This document shows, one piece after another, positions 1-9,996 of a stretch of 64,000 bases of DNA; the first letter of the stretch is position 1; every line of letters begins with the position of its first letter. A program made the translations under genes and the position numbers. Source of the DNA: Candidatus Bathyarchaeota archaeon (lineage in GTDB: Archaea; Thermoproteota; Bathyarchaeia; JAPDIZ01); NCBI GenBank assembly GCA_029259355.1, contig JAPDIZ010000002.1:434001-498000 (forward strand), written 5' to 3'. The notes below the pieces were generated by a model. That model made no database searches. It worked only from the letters and a program-made list of their open reading frames with translations, and was not told the DNA's origin.

Positions 1-736
1 AGAAAACGAGCTCACTGTAGGCGCACTGCCACAGGAGGAAGTTGCTCAAGCGCTCCTCTCCTGAAGTTCGGATGACCAAGTCTAGCTCGGGCTTGGGGAG
101 ATGCGACGTGTAGAGGTACTCCTCGATAACTCCTTCGTCCACGTCCTCAGGCGCGATCTCTCCCGCTCTAGCCTTTTCGACGATCTTCCTAACAGCATCC
201 ACTATCTCGGCTCTTCCCCCATAGGCTATGGCTATGTTGAGGTAATGGCTGTCGTAGTCCTTGGTAGCCTCCTCAAGCTCTCTGAGAACCTCTCTAACGC
301 TCTCAGGTAAAAACTCGAGCCTACCTATGGCCTTAACCCTAACCCTTACCTCATGTACCCTGTCGCTTTGTAACATCTTCCTTAGCTTGTTTTCCACTAT
401 TTCCATGATCTTTTCTACCTCTTCTCTACTCCTCTGGAAGTTCTCGGTTGAGAAGACGTACAGGGTTACTGCCTTGATCCCCAGCTCCCAGCACCACTCC
501 AAAACCTCCTCGACTCTGTCTGCGCCTATCTCGTGACCAGCCCAAGGCGGGAGGCCCCTCTCTCTAGCCCACCTCCGGTTCCCATCGAGGATTATGCCGA
601 TGTGCTCAGGTAGGTTGCCGTTGGATATCTGGCGCCTAAGCCTCCCCTCGTACACCTTGTACACTAAGGAGTTGGTGGATAGGAAGTCAATTAGCTTGTA
701 GAGAGTTTTGGCTAACTTACCACTTGGCAACTTCAC
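1..736 (-). CDS. uppS: Polyprenyl (undecaprenyl-type) diphosphate synthase, 3' end cut by window
   Basis: This is a cis-prenyltransferase that extends farnesyl- or geranylgeranyl-diphosphate with isopentenyl diphosphate to make the lipid carrier for surface glycans. The family signature GIILDGNRRWARERG appears near residue 45, followed by GHEIGADRVEEVLEW, LYVFSTENFQRS and, near the window edge, DLVIRTSGEERLSNFLLWQ, which is the C-terminal RTSGE..SNF motif. About 245 codons are present and the last few lie outside the window. The start is GTG at 736, which overlaps the TGA of the upstream DUF373 gene (GTGA), so the two are probably translationally coupled. Identification is firm from motifs; the exact chain length of the product cannot be told. 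Confidence 0.95.
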   Translation of the reverse strand, partial: MKLPSGKLAKTLYKLIDFLSTNSLVYKVYEGRLRRQISNGNLPEHIGIILDGNRRWARERGLPPWAGHEIGADRVEEVLEWCWELGIKAVTLYVFSTENFQRSREEVEKIMEIVENKLRKMLQSDRVHEVRVRVKAIGRLEFLPESVREVLRELEEATKDYDSHYLNIAIAYGGRAEIVDAVRKIVEKARAGEIAPEDVDEGVIEEYLYTSHLPKPELDLVIRTSGEERLSNFLLWQCAYSELVF

Positions 737-1925
737 CCCTTCCCCGTGAAGTATCGAGTAGTCTTCCTATAGAGCACGTACACAAGGAGTATTAAGGTTA
801 TGAAGAGCACCAAGCCCGTATAGACGGTTGCGATCAAAGACTCGATGGGGGCATATGCCGGGCTGGGGGCGAGGAGAACAGCAGAGACATCATAGGCTAC
901 GTATCTGAGCCAGATGACGGCTGCGAAAACCACTATAGCCCCCCAAAACCTCGGGTTTTTGGTGAAGAAGTAGTGAACCATCCACCCAATCAGCGCTATG
1001 GACGCTGCTACAACAGCTAGGTCTACGGTGTAGCGGCTTAGGAAGACGCCGACTATGGTTGGAAGCACACCCATCCAAAACGATGGGTTGTCCCAGAAGG
1101 GAGGACCCCTTATGTTGGTGACTACATAGTTGTAAGTGTATAGCCCACCGACGTATAAGCCGACGAGAAGAACAATCACTCCAACGATGTTGGCTAGCAA
1201 CACTATTGGGCCCGTAGGTCCAGGCAAAGCGATGGATTCTACGAACGCCCGCACCCTCTCGTCTATTCCAAAACCTCTTACAGCAAATACTAGCCCAAGA
1301 ACTAGAACGAGCGCAATAGCCACGTACGTCAAGAGGCCTAGAGCCCAGAAGACACCGACTATTAGAAGGAGAAGTCCTGGGACGCCTAGGAACCACTTAG
1401 AGTAAAGCGGGTCTTCCCACACCTTCTTCGCATAGCGCCAGAAGACAGCCCAGGTCTCCTCTATGGACCTGCTGTGCCTTATCACGATCCTCCTTACAGA
1501 CAAGATGGGTATCCTCGACTGAATTATCGGAATGACCACTTCGTCGTCGTAGCCGTCGGTCACCAGTATAGCGCCATCTGCCTTGATCTTGGATAAAACC
1601 TCTGAGAGGCGCTCAGCGACAGCTCTGTCAGCGAAGATGCCTCCGCTGCTTGAGCCTGCTATGGTTACGACCTCGTATTGCTCTCCCTTAGAAGAAGTGG
1701 AGAGCTCGTCGTAGAGCCTAACCGCTTCGAAGATGGCGTTGGCATCCGCCTCCTCAGGATCCTTTAACGCGTCTTAACCGCTACCTCGAGGTTTTGCTCC
1801 CTACCGATGATGGGGGTTTCGACGCCAACCTTTTGGCCAATGTCATCGTCTCTGTCTACGCAGAGTATGATTACGGTGTGATCTTCAGGCTTCTTCGCAT
1901 CCTTCAAGGAACTTTGCTCCAGCAC
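733..1925 (-). CDS. DUF373 archaeal membrane protein, split by a frameshift near 1770
   Basis: The C-terminal 276 residues (733-1563) read as one frame with about six membrane segments. The missing N-terminal domain lies upstream: [21 protein letters not shown] is readable from about 1880 to 1800, which is the typical opening of DUF373 (COG2237) proteins. That frame ends in a stop at 1765, while the adjacent frame continues [20 protein letters not shown] and joins the long frame. One missing base around 1768-1772 explains this. The likely start is GTG at 1925. The family is archaeal, with a soluble N-terminal domain and a polytopic C-terminus, and its function is unknown. It overlaps uppS by 4 bases. 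The frameshift is either a sequencing error or a recent inactivation, since the rest looks well preserved. Confidence 0.85.
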
Positions 1926-1986
1926 TCCTTTGCTAAGAATAGATGAAGTCTTTCCATCGATAAAATACGTTTTGCATGCAGAGAGC

Positions 1987-2877
1987 TTAACTTTCGAGCA
2001 AGCGCTCGATATCTTTTCCCGTAAGCAGCTTAAGCTCTGATAGCGAAAGCCTACCTCCTCTGGAAAGCCTATCCAAAGCTTCTTTGCGCTTCTGGCTCAG
2101 CTTCTCAGCAAGCTGCTCAACGAGCTTTGCAGACTCCTCCTCGCTCAGCCTCTTAAGGCGTGCCTTGAGCGTGCGCAGCTCCTCAGCCTTCTCTAGGTAT
2201 TTAAGGTGTGCTTCATCAGCTTCCTGCTTCGCCCTAGACCCAGCCTCCCTCAGCTCACTGAGCTCTTGGCGTATTCGCGAGAGAGCACTCCTCGCTTTAC
2301 CCAACCTCTGCTTCAGCACTTCTCTTTCCCTATTCAGCTCGCCAATCTCCTCCCTTATCTGGCCTAGGCGCTCTCGCCAACGCCTCTCCTCCTCAGCGAG
2401 GCGAGCAGCTTCTTTACGCATCTCATCGGCTAAGCTGAGAGCTTCTAAGCGCTTCCTCGCCTCCTTCAGCTCCTTCGCCAGCGCTTCCTCCAAGTCCCTG
2501 CTGTATGGCTGAGTCTCCACAGCTTCTTCGATCTCTCTAAGCCTCTTCTTCACCTCCCATCGAGAAGCACCAGCTACCTTTTCAGCTTCCCTCGCCTTCT
2601 TTAGTGCCTCCAAACGCTCTCGCTTGAGCTCCTCGATCGACGCTAGAGCAGCTTCCCTCTCCTCTTTAAGCCTCTTAGTTTCGCCTCGCAGCTTCCCTAG
2701 CCTAGCTACACAGACCTGTATCTCTTGCTTAAGGATCAGCGCCTTCTGAGACAGATCCCTTATCTCGGCCGATAGCTCCTTCACTCTCTGGTTTAGGCTG
2801 TCGCGCTGCTGCACGAGCTCTTTGCACTCCCGTTCCAAGCGCTCAATTGCTTTAGCAAGCTCTGCGCGCTGCTCCAA
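1987..2877 (-). CDS. Archaeal coiled-coil protein (COG1340-like)
   Basis: The 296-residue protein is almost entirely alpha-helical and very rich in Glu, Lys, Arg and Leu, with heptad spacing from about residue 5 to 265. It has no signal peptide, membrane segment or ATP-binding motif, so it is not a full SMC/Rad50 protein. Size and composition match the archaeal coiled-coil family COG1340, whose function is unknown. It starts with TTG at 2877, 5 bases after the carB stop, and the AGGTG overlapping the end of carB can serve as its ribosome site, so it is probably co-transcribed with carAB. Assignment to the coiled-coil class is safe; the family name is an inference. Confidence 0.8.
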   Translation of the reverse strand: MEQRAELAKAIERLERECKELVQQRDSLNQRVKELSAEIRDLSQKALILKQEIQVCVARLGKLRGETKRLKEEREAALASIEELKRERLEALKKAREAEKVAGASRWEVKKRLREIEEAVETQPYSRDLEEALAKELKEARKRLEALSLADEMRKEAARLAEEERRWRERLGQIREEIGELNREREVLKQRLGKARSALSRIRQELSELREAGSRAKQEADEAHLKYLEKAEELRTLKARLKRLSEEESAKLVEQLAEKLSQKRKEALDRLSRGGRLSLSELKLLTGKDIERLLES

Positions 2878-2882
2878 CAGAG

Positions 2883-5800
2883 CTACACCTTAAACCTCCA
2901 GAGCCACTCTGCGGTTATCTGGTTTTGTAAGAGAGTCATCTTGTGGTATTCGTTGAGCGACTTTATCGAGATAGCCCCCATTCTCACGCCCCTAATGGCT
3001 TGGACAGCCGCCAAAGCTCCCGCTATGGTGGTAATGTAGGGTATACCGAAGTCTACAGCCGCTCTTCTAATCATGTAGCCATCTCTGGAGGGGTTTTTTC
3101 CGATGGTGGGTATGTTTATGATGAGGTTTATGCAGTCGTTGCGTATGTAATCGATTACGTGAGGCCTTCCCTCGCTAACTTTCTTAACCACTTGGACGGG
3201 GACGCCTACCTCCCTAATCGCTCTCGCTGTTCCGTCGGTGGCCAGTATCTCGAAGCCCATCTCGTAGAACGCGCGAGCGATGGGCTTTATCTGCTCCAGC
3301 GCATCCTTGGAAACGCTTATGAACACCACGCCCTCGATGGGGAGCTCCATCCCCGCAGCAGCTTGAGCCTTGTAGAAGGCTTTGCCGAAGTCTACGTCAA
3401 TACCCATGACCTCCCCCGTAGACCTCATCTCTGGTCCGAGGACAGGGTCTACGCCGGGGAGCTTAATGAACGGAAACACCGACTCCTTCACAGCTACGTA
3501 CGGAATCTCGACCTCGTCGGGAAGCCCCAAGTCGTCCAGCGTATACCCTAGCATAACCTTCGTAGCGACCTTAGCCAAGGGGATGCCGATGGCTTTGCTT
3601 ATGAAGGGAACTGTGCGCGAAGCCCTCGGGTTGACCTCCAGCACGTAGACCACGCCATCCTTGATCGCGTACTGGACGTTTATCAGCCCAACCACTTTGA
3701 GCTCCATCGCAAGCCTTCTTGTGTACTCCTTGATGGTCTCGATCACCTCAGGCGAAAGTGACTGAGGAGGCATAGCCATGGCAGCGTCTCCGCTGTGGAC
3801 GCCAGCCATCTCAATGTGCTCAAGTATCCCACCGATCAACACGCGCTTTCCATCGCAGACTGCGTCCACATCCACCTCTATCGCCGGGTGGAGGAACTTA
3901 TCGATAAGCACCGGGTGCTCCCTCGAAACCTTTACTGCCTCACGCATGTATTTCTCAAGCTCTGCTTCGTCCTGAACTATCACCATAGCTCTTCCGCCGA
4001 GCACGTAAGATGGCCTAACGAGCACTGGGTAGCCTATTTTGGCTGCGATCTCCTTAGCCTCCTCAATGGACATAGCGGTTCCGCCCTCTGGTTGCGGTAT
4101 CCCAAGCTTCCTAAGAAGTGCGTTGAAGCGCTCCCGGTCTTCGGCGATGTCTATGTTGTCTGCGGAGGTTCCGAGGATGGGGACTCCGGACTCGGCTAGG
4201 GGGACTGCGATGTTCAGAGGCGTCTGCCCGCCAAACTGCACGATTACTCCGAACGGCTTCTCCTTCTCGACGACGTTCATCACGTCTTCGTAGGTTAGGG
4301 GCTCGAAGTACAGCTTGTCAGAGGTGTCGAAGTCTGTGCTAACGGTCTCTGGGTTGTTGTTGATTATAATAGCCTCTATGCCCTCTTCTCTGAGCGCGAA
4401 GACAGCGTGTACGCAGCAGTAGTCGAACTCAATGCCCTGCCCGATCCTGATAGGGCCTCCGCCTATAATCACCACCTTCTTGCGATCTGAAACCTCGACC
4501 TCATCCACTTCTTCGTAGGTCGAGTAGTAGTAGGGTGTTTTGGCCTCAAACTCTGCTGCGCAGGTATCGACCATCTTGTAGGCTGGCCTAATGCCCATGC
4601 GCTTGCGAAGCTCCCTAACCTCCTTCTCGGTCATCCCGAGGAGGTGAGCGATCTGCATGTCTGAGAAACCCAGCCGCTTTGCCTCCCTGATAAGCTGAGG
4701 CAAGTTTTCATCGTCTAAGCTAGCGCTCCTCAGCTTCTTCTCCATATCCACTATGTTCTTTATCTTGTGCAAGAACCAAGGGTCGATGTGGGTTAGCTGG
4801 TGTATCTCCTCTATGGACATCCCAGCTAGCATAGCGTCCCTTATGTGAAAGATGCGCTTGTCGGTTGGGTTAGCCAGCAGGCGCTTGAGCTCGCTTATGT
4901 CGATTATGGGCTCATCGCGCCCATCTGCTCCTAGCCCATAGCGGTCTATATCGAGGGAGCGAATAGCCTTCTGAAGCGCTTCTTCAAAAGTCCTCCCTAT
5001 GGCCATGACCTCTCCAGTAGACTTCATCTGAGTGCCTATCACGGGGTCGGCTTCTGGAAACTTATCGAAAGGCCACCGCGGTATCTTGACCACGACATAG
5101 TCGAGAGTGGGCTCGAAGGAGGCCGGGGTCTCACCAGTTACGCTGTTGGGTATCTCATCTAACGTAAGGCCAAGCGCTATCTTTGCAGCCACCCTAGCGA
5201 TGGGGTAGCCCGTCGCTTTGGAGGCTAGAGCAGAGCTTCTGCTAACCCTTGGGTTTACCTCTATCACCATGTACTCGAAGGTCTCTGGGTTTACCGCAAA
5301 CTGTATGTTGCAACCGCCTTCTATCTTCAGCGCCTTAATGACCTTGAGCGAAACTGCTCGCAGAATCTGGTGCTCCTCGTCCGTCAGGGTTTGAGCAGGA
5401 GCGACCACTATACTCTCTCCTGTGTGTATGCCCATTGGGTCGAAGTTCTCCATGTTGCACACGGTTATGCAATTGTCTGCTGAGTCTCGCATAACCTCAT
5501 ACTCAAACTCCTTCCAGCCGAGGACGCATTGGTCGAGAGCAACTGTGCGGTTTAGGCTGAGGTCTAGCCCAAGAGAGACTATCCTCACCAAGTCCTCTTT
5601 GTTATAGGCTACTCCCGAGCCTGTTCCGCCTAAGCAAAAGCTAGGCCTACAGAGAACGGGATATCCTCCCAAAAACTCGACGGCTTCCAAAGCCTCCTCA
5701 ACTGACCTAACCTCGACGGAGCGGGGTGCGGGCTCGCCTATCTGAGCCATAAGCTGGTTAAACGACTTCCTATCCTCAGCCAGTATGATAGACTCGACGG

Positions 5801-6155
5801 GAGTTCCGATTACCTCTACACCAACCTCGTCCAAAACACCCATCTGCTTAAGCTGTACTGCGAGGTTTAGGCCAGTTTGTCCGCCCATTGTGGGCAATAG
5901 TCCATCCGGCTTCTCCTTACGCACGATTTCGGCCACTATCTTGGGGGTTAGGGGCTCTATGTATACCACATCCGCTATGTCGGTGTCGGTCTGGATGGTG
6001 GCTGGGTTTGAGTTCACCAAAACAACCTCAACGCCTTCTTCGCGCAGCGCCTTACAGGCCTGCGAACCAGAGTAGTCGAACTCTGCTGCTTGCCCAATCA
6101 CTATGGGGCCAGAGCCTATCACCATCACTTTTTTTATGTCTGGTCTCTTGGGCAC
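2883..6155 (-). CDS. carB: Carbamoyl-phosphate synthase large subunit
   Basis: The subunit makes carbamoyl phosphate from bicarbonate, ATP and ammonia supplied by CarA, feeding pyrimidine and arginine synthesis. Both homologous ATP-grasp halves are visible: [22 protein letters not shown] at the N-terminus and [22 protein letters not shown] near residue 560, each followed by ATP-grasp motifs such as [20 protein letters not shown] and [16 protein letters not shown]. The C-terminal allosteric domain ([18 protein letters not shown]) is complete. I place the start at GTG 6155 ([11 protein letters not shown]), the conserved beginning of the family, preceded by AGGGGGG that overlaps the carA stop. 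An ATG at 6185 is in frame but would add a non-conserved tail overlapping carA. Confidence 0.98.
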   Translation of the reverse strand: MPKRPDIKKVMVIGSGPIVIGQAAEFDYSGSQACKALREEGVEVVLVNSNPATIQTDTDIADVVYIEPLTPKIVAEIVRKEKPDGLLPTMGGQTGLNLAVQLKQMGVLDEVGVEVIGTPVESIILAEDRKSFNQLMAQIGEPAPRSVEVRSVEEALEAVEFLGGYPVLCRPSFCLGGTGSGVAYNKEDLVRIVSLGLDLSLNRTVALDQCVLGWKEFEYEVMRDSADNCITVCNMENFDPMGIHTGESIVVAPAQTLTDEEHQILRAVSLKVIKALKIEGGCNIQFAVNPETFEYMVIEVNPRVSRSSALASKATGYPIARVAAKIALGLTLDEIPNSVTGETPASFEPTLDYVVVKIPRWPFDKFPEADPVIGTQMKSTGEVMAIGRTFEEALQKAIRSLDIDRYGLGADGRDEPIIDISELKRLLANPTDKRIFHIRDAMLAGMSIEEIHQLTHIDPWFLHKIKNIVDMEKKLRSASLDDENLPQLIREAKRLGFSDMQIAHLLGMTEKEVRELRKRMGIRPAYKMVDTCAAEFEAKTPYYYSTYEEVDEVEVSDRKKVVIIGGGPIRIGQGIEFDYCCVHAVFALREEGIEAIIINNNPETVSTDFDTSDKLYFEPLTYEDVMNVVEKEKPFGVIVQFGGQTPLNIAVPLAESGVPILGTSADNIDIAEDRERFNALLRKLGIPQPEGGTAMSIEEAKEIAAKIGYPVLVRPSYVLGGRAMVIVQDEAELEKYMREAVKVSREHPVLIDKFLHPAIEVDVDAVCDGKRVLIGGILEHIEMAGVHSGDAAMAMPPQSLSPEVIETIKEYTRRLAMELKVVGLINVQYAIKDGVVYVLEVNPRASRTVPFISKAIGIPLAKVATKVMLGYTLDDLGLPDEVEIPYVAVKESVFPFIKLPGVDPVLGPEMRSTGEVMGIDVDFGKAFYKAQAAAGMELPIEGVVFISVSKDALEQIKPIARAFYEMGFEILATDGTARAIREVGVPVQVVKKVSEGRPHVIDYIRNDCINLIINIPTIGKNPSRDGYMIRRAAVDFGIPYITTIAGALAAVQAIRGVRMGAISIKSLNEYHKMTLLQNQITAEWLWRFKV

Positions 6156-6166
6156 CCCTGACCCCC

Positions 6167-7255
6167 CTAGTACGTTGACAGCCACTCCAAGAACTTGTCG
6201 AAGAGGTACTGCGAATCCAGCGGGCCTGGACGAGCCTCTGGGTGGTACTGAGTTGAGATGATGGGGAGCTCTGTATGAACGAGCGCCTCAACCGTCCCAT
6301 CGTTTGCGTTCACCTGCTTAATCCTGAAGCCTGTTCCCCCCAACGTCTTAGGGTCTACAGCGAATCCGTGGTTCTGCGAGGTTATGTAGACCCTACCAGT
6401 GTCTAAGTCCTTGACCGGCTGGTTGATGCCTCTGTGCCCAAACTTCATCTTATAGGTCTTTGCTCCAGAAGCCAAAGCCAGTATCTGGTGGCCCAAGCAG
6501 ATGCCCTGCATCGGAACCTTGCCTATGAGGTTCCTCGTAGTCTCTATGACGTAGTGCAGTATAGCGGGGTCCCCAGGTCCGTTAGACAAGACTACGCCAT
6601 CTGGGTCATAGTCCAACACCTCTTTTGCTGTAGCGAAAGCTGGAACCAGCACTACATTCACGTTACGGCGTAAGAAGGAGCGCACGATATTCATCTTTAC
6701 GCCGCAGTCCACGATCACCACTGTGTGCCTTCCACCTACGTCTATTATCTCAGCTTTGTCGCGAGTTACCTCAGCGACGAGGTCTACGTCTGAGGTAGAT
6801 GGCTGGTTTCTCGCCTTCTCAATTAACTCCTCTACGTCTGGGTCTTCGCCAGTGTACACCTTCAGGAGACCGGGTAAAACCCCGTACTTCCTTATCTTGA
6901 TAGTGAGAGCGCGGGTATCTACCCCCTCAATTCCCGGGATATCGTATTCGAGCAAGAACTCGTGGAGGGTTTTGCATTTCTTCCGGTGAGAGGGGGTTGT
7001 GCAAGCCTCTCTAACGATCACACCTTCTACGTGTACTCGGTCAGACTCAAACTCAGATACGTGCGTCCCATAGTTTCCGATCAGAGGGTAGGTAAACATG
7101 AGTATCTGGCCATTGTAGGATGGATCGGTTAGCGCCTCCTCATAACCCGTCATGCCTGTGCAGAAAACGACTTCGCCTAGAGCTTCTCCCTCAGCGCCTA
7201 TTCCCCTTCCCCAAACAACCGTTCCATCAGAGAGAACGAGAACAGCTTTCTTCAT
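6167..7255 (-). CDS. carA: Carbamoyl-phosphate synthase small (glutaminase) subunit
   Basis: The subunit hydrolyses glutamine and channels ammonia to CarB. The N-terminal CarA domain shows [25 protein letters not shown]. The class I glutamine amidotransferase domain shows [11 protein letters not shown], the nucleophile Cys in [14 protein letters not shown] and the HPEA of the catalytic His/Glu pair. Length (362 residues) is normal. It lies directly upstream of carB with about 11 bases between the carA stop and the chosen carB start. A TATA-like TTTTTAAC on the same strand at 7313-7320 may be the operon promoter. Confidence 0.98.
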   Translation of the reverse strand: MKKAVLVLSDGTVVWGRGIGAEGEALGEVVFCTGMTGYEEALTDPSYNGQILMFTYPLIGNYGTHVSEFESDRVHVEGVIVREACTTPSHRKKCKTLHEFLLEYDIPGIEGVDTRALTIKIRKYGVLPGLLKVYTGEDPDVEELIEKARNQPSTSDVDLVAEVTRDKAEIIDVGGRHTVVIVDCGVKMNIVRSFLRRNVNVVLVPAFATAKEVLDYDPDGVVLSNGPGDPAILHYVIETTRNLIGKVPMQGICLGHQILALASGAKTYKMKFGHRGINQPVKDLDTGRVYITSQNHGFAVDPKTLGGTGFRIKQVNANDGTVEALVHTELPIISTQYHPEARPGPLDSQYLFDKFLEWLSTY

Positions 7256-7312
7256 AGCATGTGCTGGTTTGCGTATCGCGAAGCCCTTAGCTTACTTAGC
7301 CCAAGGTGGTGG

Positions 7313-7320
7313 GTTAAAAA
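7313..7320 (-). promoter_or_regulatory. TATA-like box for the carAB operon
   Basis: TTTTTAAC on the minus strand lies about 58 bases upstream of the carA ATG. It fits an archaeal TATA box, but no recognition element or start site was verified. It also overlaps the 3' flank of the GPN-loop GTPase gene. Confidence 0.35.
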
Positions 7321-7326
7321 TCTTTC

Positions 7327-8100
7327 CTACTGCTCAGACTCCTCTTCCTCTCTCGCGAACAGCCTCTGAAGCTGTGCGTGCACATCAACGTAGCCCGTCA
7401 AGTCGGTGGAGGACACTGGGATGAGGGAGAAGTTTAGCCCGATCCTGTTGATGAGGCGAAGGAGGTCTTTGCTAAGCAGGTAGCTCTCGCCGGAAAGCTG
7501 CTGAGCGATCTCAGCCTCCAGCCTAGGAACTCCAGTCGCCCAATCCAAAATCTTCTCAACTCTCTCTGGCGAGAGCATGTCCACCTTAGACAGCAAGTTT
7601 AGCTGAGGGATGGCAAACCTGACGTAGACAGCGGCTGAGAGAAACATATTGGAGACAAAGCTCAGAGGGTTGTTAGAGAAGACTGCGTCGAAGAGGTATA
7701 GGATAGCCTTCTGCTCCCCCTTGAGCTCCGAAGCGATGAGGGGGCCACTCGCCCTAAAAGCAAACAGCTCCATCTGCCCCGGGGTATCTACAATGAGGTA
7801 CTCAGGGGCAAGCTCGTCTACCTCTCGGTTAAGCTCATCTATCTGCATAGCGATTAGGTCGCAAGCCGCTACCAGAGCGCCGTTTGGCCCAAGCTTGTAC
7901 TCCTCCATAAGCTGAAACACGTCTACATATGCCCTCACGTCTACGTCTGGAGTGTAGGGCAGGTTCTCGACGCCTGGGTCTAGGTTAAGGCAAGCTACGT
8001 CTATCCCCTTGCTTTTGAGGAATAGAGAAAAATTTGCAGTGAAAAGAGACTTACCAGAGCCAGCTGTTCCGATCACGAACACGACGTGCAAAGGGTTCAA
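7327..8100 (-). CDS. GPN-loop GTPase
   Basis: This is a P-loop GTPase of the GPN family (archaeal PAB0955-type). It carries Walker A IGTAGSGKSLFT near residue 10, the family-defining Gly-Pro-Asn insertion (KLGPNGAL near residue 72), VDTPGQMELF as switch II / G3, and a base-recognition segment LLSKVDML. Eukaryotic relatives act in assembly and nuclear import of RNA polymerase II; the archaeal role is unknown. Length (257 residues) is typical. A TATA-like GTTAAAAC about 20 bases upstream of the ATG at 8100 suggests a leaderless transcript. The strand matches carAB but the 71-base gap with its own carA promoter suggests separate units. Confidence 0.93.
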   Translation of the reverse strand: MNPLHVVFVIGTAGSGKSLFTANFSLFLKSKGIDVACLNLDPGVENLPYTPDVDVRAYVDVFQLMEEYKLGPNGALVAACDLIAMQIDELNREVDELAPEYLIVDTPGQMELFAFRASGPLIASELKGEQKAILYLFDAVFSNNPLSFVSNMFLSAAVYVRFAIPQLNLLSKVDMLSPERVEKILDWATGVPRLEAEIAQQLSGESYLLSKDLLRLINRIGLNFSLIPVSSTDLTGYVDVHAQLQRLFAREEEESEQ

Positions 8101-8212
8101 CCCGCCACAAGAACAACGGTTTTAACACACATTGTTTTGAGTTGTTTCGGCTGCGATGAGGAACAGGCTAGAGTCGGATCAAGTGAAGACGAATTCGGGT
8201 TCTGAGCAGCCC

Positions 8213-8419
8213 CTAACGCTTCTTCGATAGCCACCACTCGAGGTATTCACGGCGCTCCTTCTCTCTCCTCTCACGCTCATCCTCGACCCCAGATAGCCTC
8301 GAGCGATACTCCAGCAGCTCTTGACGCGTGTACACGAGCCCACAGGAGCGGCAGACATACGACCTTGTAGGAGGGTCATAGAAGAGAGCTCCACCACACT
8401 CAGGGCAAGTCTCAGGCAT
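8213..8419 (-). CDS. Small zinc-ribbon protein
   Basis: A TFIIB-like zinc ribbon, CPECGGALFYDP followed by YVCRSCGLVYTRQEL, occupies the first half. The second half is a highly charged helix ending WWLSKKR. I prefer the ATG at 8419, which begins MPETCPECGG and has GGGAG eight bases upstream. An in-frame ATG at 8464 would add 15 residues. Such ribbons bind nucleic acid or protein partners, and no specific role can be assigned. Confidence 0.7.
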   Translation of the reverse strand: MPETCPECGGALFYDPPTRSYVCRSCGLVYTRQELLEYRSRLSGVEDERERREKERREYLEWWLSKKR

Positions 8420-8574
8420 CCAACCATCTCCCAGCAAAAAGGCATCTGCAACAAACATATACACTTTTCGACAAACCGCTTGCGCTTAAAGATGCTCTCT
8501 ACGCATCAAATAACCCCCCGTGATTACGTTTTCCGCACCATTTGGTACCACATTCGAAGAGAGACATGGGAAGG

Positions 8575-8616
8575 TTTTTAAGTGCACCGTGGCTAAGTAA
8601 GCCACACACTTAAAAC
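8575..8616 (+). promoter_or_regulatory. Promoter region with 6-bp inverted repeat upstream of aminotransferase
   Basis: A TATA-like TTTTTAAG lies at 8575-8582 and a second, ACTTAAAACG, near 8608-8616. Between them GTGGCT (8589-8594) and AGCCAC (8600-8605) form an inverted repeat with a 5-base loop. This could be an operator or an RNA hairpin; only the symmetry is seen directly. Confidence 0.4.
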
Positions 8617-8649
8617 GGGGGTTACCGCATCGGCGAACGAGAAATCGTT

Positions 8650-9795
8650 ATGGTGCCTGGACCCACCAACGTAGACCCTCGCGTATACCTTAGGCTAGCT
8701 AGGCCTACACTCCCCCACACAAGCTCCAAGTTCGCCGAAATTCTCTCCGAAACCCTCTCCAACCTCAAGCAGATCTTCAAGACAAAGGGGGACGTTTTCG
8801 CCATCTCCGGCTCGGGAACACTAGGCATGGAGATGGCTATCGCCAATGTGGTGCAGCCCGGAGACAAGGTCTTGGTGGTCAACGGAGGGTTCTTCGGAGA
8901 GCGCATGGCTGAGATAGTGAGGAGACACGGAGGCGCAGCAGTTACCCTAGACGTGCCTTGGGGAGAAGCCGTAGACCCAAAGGTAGTTAGGGAAAAGCTG
9001 GCTGAAGACGACTACAGAGCACTAGCGGCAGTACATGTTGAGACCTCGACTGGCGTAGTCAACGACATAGCTTCGCTAGGCAGAGTCGCTAGAGAATTCG
9101 ACGTGCTCTTTGTTGTAGACGCGGTGTGCTCACTTGGAGGCATGGATGTAAGAACTGACGAATGGGGCATAGACGTATGCTTCGCATCTTCTCAGAAAGC
9201 CTTAGCATCTGTGCCGGGGATGGCGGTTCTCGCAGCCAGCGAGCGCATGATAGAGTATTGCCAAAACCGCAAAACGCCCGTGTCCTTCTTCTACGGCGAC
9301 CTCCTCAACTGGTTGAAGGTGATGAGAGACCCCAGCAGAAACTACTTCGTAACCCACTCCATAAACTCGATATACGCGCTGAGCGAAGCCACCAAGATAG
9401 TGTTGGAGGAAGGGCTTGAGAAGAGGTTTGCTAGGCATAGAGCAGTTGCTAGAGCCGTCAGAGAGTCGATGAAGGCTATTGGGCTGAGGATGGTGCCAGC
9501 TAGGAAGGAGATAGCTGCTGACACGGTGTCAGCTTTTTACTACCCCAACGGAGTAGACGATGCGCTGTTTAGGAAGCACGTTGAGGAGAGGTATGGCGTT
9601 TACATCGCTAGGGGTCTTGGAAAGCTTTGGAGGAAGGCTTTTCGAATAGGACACTTGGGCAACGTATCAGCAAACGATGCACTAGCAACAGTCGGCGCTG
9701 TTGAAAGAACTTTCGCAGACATGGGTTTTGTCCCCAACCCAGGCAAGGCTGTGAGCAAAGCTCAAGAAGTTCTCTACAAAACGTACCCAAGCTAG
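8650..9795 (+). CDS. Alanine-glyoxylate / serine-pyruvate aminotransferase (class V, PLP)
   Basis: This is a pyridoxal-phosphate enzyme of the AGXT/SPT group that transfers an amino group from alanine or serine to glyoxylate or pyruvate. It begins VPGPTNVDPRVYLRLARPTLPHTSSKFAE, the family start, then has SGSGTLGMEMAIANV for cofactor phosphate binding, VVDAVCSLGGMDV, and the PLP lysine in ASSQKALASVPGMAVL near residue 185. The C-terminal IARGLGKLWRKAFRIGHLGNV contains the substrate carboxylate-binding Arg. Length (381) is normal. The ATG at 8650 is followed immediately by the conserved start. The gene stands alone behind its own promoter. Substrate preference cannot be read from sequence. Confidence 0.93.
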   Translation: MVPGPTNVDPRVYLRLARPTLPHTSSKFAEILSETLSNLKQIFKTKGDVFAISGSGTLGMEMAIANVVQPGDKVLVVNGGFFGERMAEIVRRHGGAAVTLDVPWGEAVDPKVVREKLAEDDYRALAAVHVETSTGVVNDIASLGRVAREFDVLFVVDAVCSLGGMDVRTDEWGIDVCFASSQKALASVPGMAVLAASERMIEYCQNRKTPVSFFYGDLLNWLKVMRDPSRNYFVTHSINSIYALSEATKIVLEEGLEKRFARHRAVARAVRESMKAIGLRMVPARKEIAADTVSAFYYPNGVDDALFRKHVEERYGVYIARGLGKLWRKAFRIGHLGNVSANDALATVGAVERTFADMGFVPNPGKAVSKAQEVLYKTYPS

Positions 9796-9812
9796 GCCAG
9801 TGGCTGGTAATC

Positions 9813-9988
9813 GTGGAGAAGAGCGCAGAGCCTTTGAGAAGAGAAGCTGAGAGCTACGCATCCTCTGTGAGGGAGCTGAGAGAAGCGCTGAGACGCGTGG
9901 GCCAAGCGCTAGCGGAGATTTCTTAAGGCAATACGCGGGGGCTGTGGAAAGCGCTGCTGAAGCACTTAAGAAGTCGCTGAAAAAGTAG
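9813..9988 (+). pseudogene. Small helical protein gene with a frameshift
   Basis: From GTG at 9813 the frame reads VEKSAEPLRREAESYASSV and continues through an Arg/Ala-rich helix to ALAEIS, then a TAA. Shifting by one base at about 9925 gives LRQYAGAVESAAEALKKSL to a TAG at 9988. The two halves have the same amphipathic, Ala/Glu/Arg-rich character, so a single small protein of about 58 residues broken by one indel is the simplest reading. It lies 18 bases after the aminotransferase stop and may have been co-transcribed. No family is recognised. Confidence 0.4.
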
Positions 9989-9996
9989 GGGAGGAG

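Noticed and set aside
890-1396. 168-codon minus-strand frame inside the DUF373 gene
   Set aside because: Arg/Ser/Pro-rich, out of frame with the conserved membrane protein; a shadow.
2084-2512. 142-codon plus-strand frame opposite the coiled-coil gene
   Set aside because: It is the Ser/Leu-rich mirror of a Glu/Arg-rich coiled coil; no start signal and no natural composition.
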